Of a stretch of DNA of 64,000 nucleotides, positions 39,671-51,100 are shown in pieces; the stretch's first letter is position 1; the number at the start of each line of letters is the position of its first letter. Where the stretch lies: assembly GCF_003286085.1 (NCBI RefSeq), contig NW_020825288.1, positions 3,720,001 to 3,784,000 of the forward strand, written 5' to 3'. This stretch comes from Drosophila persimilis. Its lineage: Eukaryota; Arthropoda; Insecta; Diptera; Drosophilidae. The position numbers were made by a program, and so were the translations under genes. Under the pieces are notes generated by a model. The model saw nothing but the letters and a program-made list of their open reading frames with translations, had not been told where the DNA came from and ran no database searches.

Positions 39671-39700
39671 GAGACAGAGACAGAGACAGAGACAGAGACA
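39671..39700. repeat. (GAGACA)5 hexanucleotide repeat
   Basis: Five perfect GAGACA units (30 bases). Open frames across it encode long Arg-Asp or Leu-Ser dipeptide runs and are not genes. Confidence 0.95.
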
Positions 39701-40275
39701 TGCCCAGACACACCCACCGTGTGCTCTGCTCGATTGCATAATGCGGTCGCGCCAAAACAGAAAAACAACTTTCAACAGCTTTGCAGTTCATTTCGGTGTA
39801 CTGCAACTTCCTTTTTAACCGGTTTTTTTGTCAATTCGCGTTGAACTGGCAAATTTCCGGCAAGCTTTGCATCCATACAAAGCCATCTTCCTGCTTTGTC
39901 CCACCGCAACAAACACATATTGTACGAGGAACCCACGCACTCACAAAAGTTTATCTGTCAATTTCAGTGCACAAGCCGTACGAGGACGAAAGGCGGAAAG
40001 CGGCATAGGGCAAAACACATGCAGCGGATTTTCTTCAAGGGATACCCGTTAGGGGGGAGGGTATATCCAGGTGAAGTGAATGAGGGGTAGTGGAGGGTTT
40101 TAGCCATCGGTAACAAAGTAACAGAACTATCGTAGAGTACACCACACGGCTTATGGAGGTTTTATATAATATTTGCAGTGGAACTGGTAGAGCCATCAAC
40201 CAATCGATTCTTAACTATTTTGGGGGAGCTTCACAATAGGGCAATGATATATAGCAATATTAAGTAAAACGAGCT

Positions 40276-40782
40276 TGTTTCGATTCTGAGGATTTATCAG
40301 AGGATCCTCCAAACAAGCAAAACCACATTTCTATTGGAGATCAGACAGGAATTGCAGAATGCCTTATATTTGGGAGCTTGCGAGAAATTCGACTACAGAT
40401 ATATGAACATCATCGCAAACTATTTTAAAGACTCGAAATTACTACATAGTCTATCCGAAAAGATACCAGAGGGTTTTCTTATCCGAGGGCATCTACAAGT
40501 TAAGTCATTCCTAAAAAGTTTTCGGTTTTTTTGCTCTTTGCCATGTACCGAGCTTCTTTTTCGATACTTTCGGTGCAACATTTTGTCAACTTGAATGCTC
40601 TTTGTTGTGGAGCAGGCGAAACGCTGAGCGGAAAACTCTTCGGAGCATCGTTACATGCGCCACCAGGTAAAAGTTCAAAGTTCAAGCAGATTTGCATACA
40701 GTGCGGAATGGCATCCAAATACGCAATCCAAATTTCTCGGTTAGTTGGCAAAGTACTTGGCGATGAAGTTTGGCTAAGCTGA
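40276..40782 (+). pseudogene. Unassigned coding-like stretch, possibly a broken gene or exon
   Basis: After an in-frame TAA at 40266-40268, a plus-strand frame reads through about 75 ordinary, non-repetitive residues (for example QELQNALYLGACEKFDYRYM) to about 40500. A second frame (to a stop at 40780-40782) reads ETLSGKLFGASLH and then CGMASKYAIQISRLVG. I find no splice pair that joins the two in frame, and the first has no plausible ATG at its head. It could be remnants of a decayed gene, an exon of an unannotated transcript, or chance. I do not recognise a family. Confidence 0.25.
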
Positions 40783-40878
40783 AAGGCATTTCATGAATCA
40801 GATATGGCACAAGTCTAACCGGGTTTCCATTTGATAAATTATAATTCGACACAGGTTGGAATTTTGTCATTTTAGTAT

Positions 40879-40884
40879 TTTATT
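40879..40884 (-). terminator. htt: Candidate poly-A signal of htt
   Basis: AATAAA on the minus strand, about 840 bases beyond the htt stop codon. A nearer AATACA variant occurs at 41347-41352. Neither is proven. Confidence 0.3.
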
Positions 40885-41719
40885 AAACAAGAAAAGATAT
40901 CATATTGATTACAATTGGAATAGACAAGAGACAAACAAGTGGTTGGTTAAGATCAGTGTCGAGGGGTAGAGCTGTTTGCATAATGGAATTTTTAAGTAAT
41001 TTTGATTAGGAATTAACCAGGAATTGGTTTGGGCCCGCATACTAATGGCCACTAGCCGGTCCGCGTCCGCCGCCCAACTTCTTTCTTGCCTAACAAGCAA
41101 CGTCATGATAAATAAATGATAAACTTTGCCCAAAAACTGACAAGAACATAATTTCCGTGCGCGTCCTGGAACCGGCGTCCGGGGTCCGGGCTCCTTGTCG
41201 AAGCCGCGACCACAGGAATTAATTGCGGGTCGCTCTCGCTAGTGGCCTCGTTAAACTTTCGGCCAGATTACGGATGGTGAGGGCCGTGCATTCGTTTGCA
41301 ATAATTTAAATATTAGTTACACATAATGTAAAGCATAAATTAATTTTGTATTCGCCAACTATTAAAAAACTTTTGCGCTCAGCAGAAGCAGCCCCAGCAG
41401 AAGACCCAAGAAGGGCTGCATATCCGGCTCTGGGCAGGGAGGGCATCCGGCTAAACTTTCTCAGGGACTTTGTCCTCCTTGGGGCAATTAGTTATTCACG
41501 CTTGCGCTTGTCTTTGGAGCAAGTTTTGCAGCCGCTGAGTTGGTCGCTGCCAAATCCGTATCCGCTGCGATTCATTTCGATGCTGCGATTGGAATTAAAC
41601 GTAAGATAAATAGCCTGGCAAATAGTCCAGGATGATTATATGCTATCGCTATCGCTGTGCCTGTGCCAGTGTTGTAGCTGTGGCTGTGCCTGTCGGCTGT
41701 CGGCGCTGTCGGTCCCCTA

Positions 41720-42172
41720 TCACAGGCGCTGCAGCATCCGGCCGTAGACTTGACTGTGCTCGAAGCTGCTGAAGGCCTCGCGGAAGCGTTGCCTCTGCTC
41801 GCCACTCAATTTCGCATGGAAATCTTGTGCAGCTGTCACGAACAATGCAATTTCGTGCTGACCCAATTTACGGGGCGCTGTGGATGAGCCCGACATGCCC
41901 CTCGCCGACTCCATCGCTCCCACGCCCACCCCCACTCCCATCACCGTTCCTGCTGTAGACACGGCCGCCTGCGAGGAGGAGTTGCCCGCCCCGACGCCGA
42001 GCACCAGCGGAAATAGTTTAATCAAATGCAGATTTATGGAAGCGGATAAAAAGATGACGCTGAGGCCCCAGACACCTTGCTGCTCCGGCTGGGCGAGGAA
42101 CGTTGGCAGCGTGCAGATCAGCCAGTCCTGGAGCATTTGCAGGTACGACGAGTCGATGGCGGACCGAAAGAC
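41720..42172 (-). CDS. htt: htt last coding exon
   Basis: Codes for 150 residues plus TGA (41722-41720). It covers the conserved C-terminal HEAT block: DWLICTLPTFL and SVIFLSASI match human DWVMLSLSNFT and SCFFVSAST. Between these and the final helix lies a fly-specific Gly/Val/Ser-rich insert of about 40 residues. The end (ALFVTAAQDFH to RMLQRL) matches the human CLVATDFY to RLLTCL ending. Confidence 0.93.
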   Translation of the reverse strand, partial: VFRSAIDSSYLQMLQDWLICTLPTFLAQPEQQGVWGLSVIFLSASINLHLIKLFPLVLGVGAGNSSSQAAVSTAGTVMGVGVGVGAMESARGMSGSSTAPRKLGQHEIALFVTAAQDFHAKLSGEQRQRFREAFSSFEHSQVYGRMLQRL

Positions 42173-45100
42173 CTGCAAGATGAGAGACGGCAGAAGGGAG
42201 AACGGGTTAGTGGCTGACAACAACATGGTTAAATAGAAGTAAAAGCCAGCAACCCTCCCCCTACAATACGGAAATTAAATTTTATTGTGCGGCTCAAAAG
42301 GTGCGTTAGGCAGCAAAAGTCTTCAGCATACTTTGTGGCGAAAAGTTGGCTAATGAAATTCCGCAGCCTGGGATTCGCTTTCCCTGCTGGCCGACTGCCT
42401 GCCAGTGACAGTGCGAATTTTTGCCGATCCGGGATCCGGGGCAGGGACAGGGGCAGGGCGAGAGCCGAGCTTGCTTTTATTAATTTCCATGCACGCACCC
42501 ACAAGACAAGGCAACCTTGAACCTAATGAAAAAATTTTATGGCACCACAGTGGTCGCAGTCGGAGGCGCCTCGCTTTCGCAGTATTGACCCACATACCTG
42601 CCCGACAGACCGGCTGGACAGGGGCCAAGCTGTAGCCATGAATTCCATTAATTTTCAAGCTACCAAAAATTCCACAGACGCACACGCACTCCCACACATG
42701 TGGTAGTGGCAGTGGCAGCGGCAGTGGCAGCTGGCGGCAATCATTTTACCCTTTCGACTTGCGGCCGGAGGAGGCATTAGCGCTGCATTGGCCCCATTCC
42801 GTTCCGGTCTCCAGGCACAGGGCACTGGTCGAGGAGGACTCATAAAATGAACCCTACATCCACATATCAGAGACTGGCAGTGGCAGTGGCAGTGGCCTGT
42901 GGCGGTGGCAGTGGCAGTGGCACTGGCCTGTGGCGATGTGTGCGAGGCCACTACGCACGAATGGCTGCTGGGCGAAACGTCTTTACCTTTTGCTAGAGCT
43001 TAAAATGGAGTGGGAATGGGGGAAGACGTCTGGCTACTACTCACCTGATATACAATCATGGCAATAACATCGCCGTGCGGTTGATTTATGGCCAGAAACT
43101 CCTTTATGACCTTCGTCAATATTTCATTCGGTGGCACTAAATCACGAATAATTTGGCACAGCACTTGTCCATAAATCCAGGCGGCATCTCGAGTCGATGA
43201 TTTAATACAATGCAAAAGTATATCGACTTTATCGTTTTGCTGGGCGATTATCTCCGGATCGTCCTGGACAATCCCGTTCGACAGCTCCGTATTCTCCAGC
43301 TGTGCGGCAGACCCTAAAGGCACGCAAAACAGAACACAAAAATGTAGAAAGTGCCAACGTGAAAGTGAAAGTTTCTAATTAACAAAGCAGCCTTCAAGGC
43401 ACATGCCGATGGCCATTATTCACATGCTTGCGGTATTTCACACGCCATTGCTGCTGCTGCTGCTGTTGCACACCTCTCTCCTTTTCAGTGATTCCCCAGG
43501 ACACACACATACATAAATTTGCATTTAAATTTTATGGATTTTTCAGCGTAAAAAGGAACGCTTTTTGATATACTCGTGTGGATTGCACCAAACTTTGTTT
43601 CATGGCCATCGAATCGAAAATTGAACAGAGAATGTTCGGGTAGCATTCGGCGGGAACCAAGGCCAAATCCAGCCACAGCCATTGATTAGACCCCCCTTCC
43701 CGTACGTCGGGAGGAAGGTCACCAAATGAATGTGCTGCGTACCTTTCAGACAGGTGAAAAATGATGCCAAACTTCAGATGGGGTGCCAGGATCCGTGTGT
43801 GCTGCTTAGTGTGGTTTAGCGGCATCGAATTATTTACAATGGGAGCAACGCCCCCAAACTACCGCAGCGAAGAGCACACCTTCCACCACCTTGCCACCTT
43901 ACCCGCACCGCTCATCCCCCACCCCATATTGGCCGCAGCAACTTTTGGCCTTTGTTTTGCAGCTTAACATTGTTGGTCCGTGGCTGTTGGCCTGCGGGCA
44001 GCTTGTTTGGCTGGCTGTTGCCAATTTTGGCTTTGTTGTTGCAGGCTTTGAATAAGGATGAAGTATGGCCAAGTGGCTGAGCCCACGAGGAGCGGCACGG
44101 TATCGTCCGGCGCCTGGCCACAATTATGCGCGCCACAAATGCCGCTGGCAATGCATGAAAAAAATACACGGAAAAACCTAACAAACTCTAAAATTCGTTT
44201 AAGCAAGCGCGGGCAGCGGCAGCACAAAAAAAAACCAACAAAAAACAATGGGGTACAACAAAAAAAAGTACTCGTACAGTGAAACAATAGCAAAAAAAAA
44301 AGACTGTGGTAAACCTAGACCAACGAGTCCATCAATGAGGACTTATTGATACTCAGTAATTTAGTGGGAGAAGAAGGATCCATTCCTAAGTGAAAGATAG
44401 ATCTGTTACTGCGATCCCAAGGTGCTGTTCCAGCCTCTAGAAGGCTTTTATAGTTTGTGTTATGTTTTCTAAGACAACAGAATCTGAAAGTTCGGAGTAA
44501 TTTTTACTCTTTTGGAGGGGTTAGAGAATGTCTCAGTATTGTAAACCTGCAACGAATGTGAAAGGCTACATTCAGGGGTATTTCAGCATCTGTATCTGAA
44601 TGCTAGTTCAGCATTCTTTTGTTCGAAAAGAAAACGCTAATTGCTTTTGTAAATTGCTTCAAACGTGAAAGAAATCTGCTTTGCTATCGATAGTAACATC
44701 CATCCAACAATGGGTATGGGTCATAAGAAAGGTTCTGTTCTAGTCTGTAAAACCAGAAAGTGGTGTCGAAAAAAGTTGCCCCCAACCGAGTGACCAATAT
44801 TGCCGCAAATATTTATTATTGCGTTTTGCAACTTTGGGGGCAAATATATATACGGGGTTTTTTCTTCGACTTTCCCTGTTTTGCTTTCCCGCCATTTTTC
44901 CGTTTTTACCCATTTTCCCCATTTTTCCAGCTTTTCCTTCGTTCTCTTTGCAGTGCGACCTGTATTGTCTTCAGCGACGCGGTCTTTTGTTTATTTTCGC
45001 GTGAAGCACAAAACGCTTTAAAAAAAAAACCAACCAGGCAGGCGGAAAAAGAGCGAAAAAAGAGTGCTCCCCGCCAGCGTCCTCCGTCCTCCGTCATGCG

Positions 45101-48100
45101 TCCACCGTCCACGCCCCGCAATGGCCAACTTCCGGTAGGATGCGCTCGCTCGGTGCCGGGCTCGAGCTCAGGCTCGGGCCTCCGCCGTGGCCATATTTGA
45201 AATTTGTGTGTTGGCAGGGCCTAGAAATCGAGGGAGCAGTTGCCGCCATTTAGGGAGTGAAGCAGGAATCGCGAATGGTCTACTACACAAACATTGACAT
45301 TTCTCAAAGGATTTGCGTGGTGTGGCCACGGCGACCGGGACTAGGGAGTCGGCAATCCTGCGGACTGACAAAGTGCACGGCAAATACACAACGTGCCTGC
45401 ATCCAGCCGCGGGCATCCTTCGACATATTTGTGCGAACGGCTTGCATAATTTCTGGCCAGGACCGATGGTCGCGGCCCTCCTCCGCACCGAAAGCTGCGC
45501 TAAGTTGCCACGCATAGGACGTTGAATGGCCATCAGTTAGGGCCTGCACAGGTCCTCCTTCTGCCACGATCCATGGGCGAATATAAGGAACAACAAAAGC
45601 AAATCGACATTCTCTTTTTTGTCTGGCTTTAAAATGGTTCAACGTTGGGATTTTTCCACAAATAGAACTTACAGCGAGATAGATATGGAGTAGGAGTAGG
45701 AGGAGAGGTATGATAAGGGTCGATTGGCCTGGATAGTTTAATGAAACGATTCTAAGCGGGTTTCTATAGGCATCTCTTTGGAGCTTTAGTCGTGGGCAAA
45801 CTCTTGCTGCCAATGGAATAAACAAAGGAAAAACGCACTGAGTCTTTAACTAATAGAACGTTGGAGTTTTGTTATTGATTTTTGATTTCATCAAAGTGGT
45901 TTGATTATTTGCATTTGATTTCCTCAGTATTTCTGCGAGTTAGAGCGTTTAGTGACTGCATATAGAACTCTTTTAAAGAACATCCACCGGATTTATGCAG
46001 TAAAAATTTAACCATGCACTCCACTCTATTTTCTGCACAAAAACTAAACTTTTGACCCCCGAAATTTGGCCGGCTAACATTTTAGCATTAAGAAACGAGC
46101 CATATCGGTCCGCATGACGGGAGCTGGCAGGCGTGTGTGCGCCTGGACGCCTGAACGCCTGAACGCCTGTGTGCGACAGTTGAAACGATAATAATTGTCC
46201 TGGAATTGCGCTAATAACAGCAACAGGGATAATTGCTGGTCGGGCACCAGCAGATATACTCGTACTCATACTCATACTCATACGTACGCGTACGTACAGC
46301 CAGGAGTAGTGCAACAGGGCAACACTGTGTTGCGGCAGTTAGTGGGCAGCGGCAATTACCCCGTGCCTCGTCCGGCAAGGACACACACACATCGTATTCG
46401 GGGGCCCATAATCATCAGCGCCAAACTGTTGACCCGCAAACAAACACACACAGAGGGACACACACAAAGTGCTCCAGGGACGGGAAATAGTTTTAAAATC
46501 CTCGAAACAGAGACAACTGCCAAATGAAGGGCACTCTAAACATTTCGCCAAGTCCCCGCCCACTTCGTGTGTGGGAGACACTCTCTCTCTCTCTTTAAAT
46601 TTGGGTTTCCAATCAACGCAGTCTTTCCTGAATTAAGTAAACGAAAATCTTTTCTTTTCTATGGAGTATTTTCCACCCCCCAAAAATTCACATGCGGAGA
46701 CAATTTGTGCACCCCCAAGTCTTTTGGCAGTATGGTTCCTTATGAAACCGAACCCTTTCGCGGCCGAAACGGCATTAAATGAAATTACAAAATATTTTTT
46801 CTCCCCTCTTGGGTTTGCTTTTGTTTTTCCCCAAAAGGTCCCCCCAAAGGTCCTCCCCCCACTACGCGCCCACTTATTTGATCTTGGTATTATTATTGTT
46901 ATTTTCTTTATGTTGTTTTTCTGTTTGTATCGGGACTTACCCATATACATGCAGGACAAAAGCAATTTCAATGCCGGAATCGAAAATTTCTCATTTTCCA
47001 TTTTCAGCAATTCGAGTGCAAGTTTTTCAATTTTATGTCGCATCTGTGGTGTGACCACGACTCCGACTCCAGAATCGATGGCTGCTCCAGCTCCAGCTCC
47101 TGCTCCGACTGGTGCTCCTCCTCCTCCAGCAATGGCTCCTCCCTTTGCTCCTCCACCTCCTCTCCCGATGGCCTCGCTCGGAGTAGGCAGAGTTGCAGGA
47201 GGCGACGGTATTCCACTATTGACCACGATGCGCTCTAGGCCCTGGGGCATAGCAATACAACAAAGAGATAAATAAATACAATAAGCAATACATATGTACA
47301 TTTATTTGTGTGTACAACATGGGGCGATGGGTGGGGCTGGGGCGAGCATCTCATAGAAATAGCAATGCGGCTCTGCTCTGTTCAGTTCGCTTTTGAATTT
47401 TTATCATTGCATACTTAAGTGGGTTTTTCAGTAATGGCCACGCTAATTGAGTGGCAAATTGTTATTGTTATTGCCTCTGTTGTCGCTGCGCGCCATTGAG
47501 CTTTCTCGCCATCGCCACCGCCGCACTTTTTGGCCACTTTCATCCTGGCTCACTCTCGGTGGCCATCAAAGCAAAAGCCAGCGGCAGCAACAAGGACACC
47601 ACTACGACCATCAGCAGTAACAGCACCAGCAACAACAAGCAACAACGAGAAACAGCAAATGGAACAATTGAATTGCGTGCAAATTTCATAAATTGCTTAA
47701 AAAGTCGAATTTAATTTTCGTCCCGAACATCGGACCGACCGGAAGTATGCTGTGCAAAAAACAGTTTTTAATTACTTGTCGTTCAGTAGGATACGGCCCC
47801 ACCCACTCGTAAACTGCAATTAAAATCCCAGCTCTATATTAAATGCTGGCAAATTACTGAGGAATTTTTATATGCATTCCCCATTCTCGCTCTATATTTT
47901 CGCGGCAGGCAGACAACGGAGTGGAGTGGAGCGGGAAGGAATGGAGAGGAAAGGACGACTACGCAACGTTTAAAACAACATTTTCTACTCTTTTTCATTA
48001 CGCTCAATTTGGAGAACGCTTCAGTTGACCAAAAGCCTTGTGCAACACCCCATTCCATTCCCCATTCTCTGTCTATATGGCACACATGTGCGAGTTCCGG

Positions 48101-51100
48101 TCTGGCCAATAAACATTTGGCTGTTGCTCCTGCCAATCGCTGTGCGACCCACTGCTCTGAGCTCCTGCTCCGATCCTGCTCTGCTCTGTCAGTTATGACA
48201 GCGTTGGTTTTTGGTTCTCAGTTCGGTTTGGTTTGGTTTTTTCCCTATGTTCCTGCCTGACAGCTTGGTCCGCTTTGGTTGCCGTGCCTTTTCAAAATTG
48301 TCAATCAAAAAACCAATTAAGCGCAACGTGGGTTGCCCTGTCCCTGTCCCTGTCCCCGACCCCGACCCCGTCACCGGCTTAGTTGAACAAGTCAAGGATG
48401 TCGGATGGCGGATGGTGGATGGCGTCGTCGCCGGGGGAAATGGTCGAGCTCGAGCGTTTAGCTCGGTCAATGGCAGTGAGATTTGTTGCATGACTGCCGC
48501 GGCTGCCCCGCTGGCTGACTGCTAGTAAGTGGCTTGGTGCCGGCTAGACAAGGCTGACAACCGTTTAAGTGGCATGCTAAGTCATTTTGCTCTGCTGTAC
48601 TACTATCCACACTCTACAATCTACAATCTTATGTCCACGGAATACTCACATGCAGAACACACAGATAGAGCTCCTCGTTGTTGGTCGTCTTCAGGAAATT
48701 ATTGGCCGCAATGATTGTATTTGACAATAGATGACATTGCGGCACGAATTTCGATGTCCACTCGATCAGGCTGTAATTGAGCGTCCAGACCAGCTTCGTG
48801 TGCTCATCGCTGAGCTGCAGGGGGCTGAAATGCGGAGGACAGGAAACCGTTTAGTCCTTGGGGCGATTGCAAAACGATAGCCTACCGGGGCCCAGGCCCC
48901 AGACAGCAATCAATGCAGAAGGCCCTGGGCCGTGGGCCCTGGTTCTCGCCTCTGGCCTGGCCCACTGCATGTTTTCATTTAAATTAATTACAAGGCTGAC
49001 TACCGCAGAATTGCATCCGCTGCTGCTCTCCGGCTCTCTGGCTTCGGCTCCGGCTATTGGGCTTTACTCAATGACCAGGAATGCTTTTGCCCCCCCTCCG
49101 TTTCTTATTGGCGCTGAAAATTACAAAATAATTAGGCCAGGAACGGAACGGCCCTGATGATTAGCTGCCGTGGTTGCTGCCACTGACGTCGCTGCTTTGT
49201 TCCTGCGGCTCCGGTTTTCACGGGTAGGCAATACATTGATGCTGCCGCTGGTGCTGCCGCTGCTGCTGCTGCCGGTCAACAATTTTCGTTTCGTTGAGGT
49301 TTTGGCCATATTGGTTTGGCATACGCTGCGTATACGTGTGCTTGTGCATATACGCAATTTAAGTTTTATGATTTTCGGGGCTTGGAATTTTGAGTTTGTT
49401 TCTTTCAAGGATGCATGCTGCATGTGGAAGTTGCATGTAGAACTTTCTGCCGCACAATAACAACAACGTAATGGATTGGAAACAAAGCAACTGAAGTGCT
49501 GTATATAGGAAATTCCATCAGAAGCCGCGGAAGCAGAGGCTGCCGGAGCTGCTGCGCCACTGAGCCAATAATTAGAATTCGTTGGCGAACATAAACTACA
49601 ACAAGAATAACAGCACTATAGTGCCATTGATCAGAAGCTGTGCTTGACTTTGGAACAGGAACAGAGCCGGCAGGAGTCGGAGGAGCAGCAGCCGCACCAA
49701 AGTTTCAATGGGGCCATGGTTCATCGATGTTCTGCACGTTGTCGAGCTATTGCAACTTCCACTTCTGACATATCCTTTACAGGCGAGAGGAGGGATGGCA
49801 TTGGGGCTGCCAGCTTCCGGCGCAGTCCTTGAAAAGTTTTTGGTAACACCCTAAACAGGCAGCCAGGCTGCAGAGGCTGCCAGGTAGAAGTGGCAGACAG
49901 CAAAGACCACAAAAACCCAGATGCCGATGAGCAGAGGTAACTAATGCGAGATGAGAACTTTTGCCATTAGTGAGTGGATCTGTGGAGCAGATATAGACAT
50001 GGTGGAAGCGCCAGAATGTGGGCTCGGATAGGGTCGTCCGCTTAAAGGCAATCCGATGAGCGGTGGCGGCATCAGGTAAATCCCTTTCGGGTCATGCAGT
50101 GCATCCCAAGCATCCTGGTTCTCGCCCCGTCTGCGGCCGTTAATACGGCAAGGGGACCAAAAGTATACCATATCCCCGTTTTCCAAGAACTCACCTCTCG
50201 TCAATAATGCCATGGCGATTGATGTAGCTCACAATTAGAGCCCGCAACAATGCCAGCTCCTCGCTGAGCTTGCCCATGGCCGTGTTGGTCTTGCTGCAGC
50301 ACTCCAGCAGACAGATCAGGCCCTGCAGCGTGGCGATGCGTATGAAGCAGTGCGTGCTCTTCAGGTAGACGTTGCCAATCAAGGAGCACAGGGCCTGCAG
50401 CTCGCTCAGGCTGGGTATAAGGAGCGCCTGGCTGCGGCACAATAAGTAGATTATGTGCTGCAGAGAAAGGTAGTGCCATTAGAGGTGGCAGCAATGGAAA
50501 TACACGGTACGGGTAATCTCACCTGATGCGAAATCGTATCATCCATTGCCACTTGCTCCTGGAGTCGGAGGGCGCGGTCCTTGATCCATTTGACTTGGTC
50601 GCGACTCTCGCAGATCTCGCAAAACTTTACCAAATTTGGCAGCACCAGGATGTGGTTGAGCTGTCAAAGGAAATGCACGCAACACAATGCCGCAAGGAGA
50701 AAGCAATAGTTAGACATGGACATAGACATTTTGCACACAAATTAAATTACAGCAGAATCACGGACAGCGAGCACGGACCATGGCAGACCCCAAAGGATCA
50801 CTCAAAATAGACTGGCACTGGCACTGGCACTGGCACTGGGTCTGGGTCTGGCATGCCGCTGTAATGTCTTGCATAATCAAATTATACTCCACGGAACGCA
50901 GCGGCCGCTGTGGCAGTTGCTGCCAATGCGCGGGACGTGACAGTCGCCCGACTCTGGCTGACATCCACTCGGACGCAGGACTCACCTCGATCATCTGCTG
51001 CAGTACGTCAAAGACCATCTGCGTGCTGCTGCGAAAGTCAATTCCCGACAGTTGTGTAAAATGGCGATAGTTGCGCATTGCAATGTCAGGCACATCCGCA

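Larger units (their letters stand above)
37619..41719. other. Convergent intergenic region between AstA-R2 and htt
   Basis: The 3' ends of AstA-R2 (plus) and htt (minus) face each other across 4.1 kb. The receptor 3' UTR may end at AATAAA 38023 or 38136. The middle contains a GAGACA tract (39671-39700) and open frames full of simple repeat. A coding-like but unassigned stretch at about 40270-40780 is listed separately. Confidence 0.6.

Noticed and set aside
39352..39741. 129-codon plus-strand frame ending in an Arg-Asp run
   Set aside because: The tail is the translation of the GAGACA repeat; the remainder has no gene-like features.
43532..43825. 97-codon minus-strand frame just upstream of the penultimate htt exon
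   Set aside because: No splice sites that keep the htt frame and no similarity I recognise; the neighbouring exons connect without it.
45168..45825. Overlapping open frames (up to 173 codons) in the 3.6 kb htt intron, on the htt strand and its complement
   Set aside because: Several frames on both strands are open at once, which points to base composition. The flanking htt exons already join in phase and match human colinearly, so no exon is needed here.
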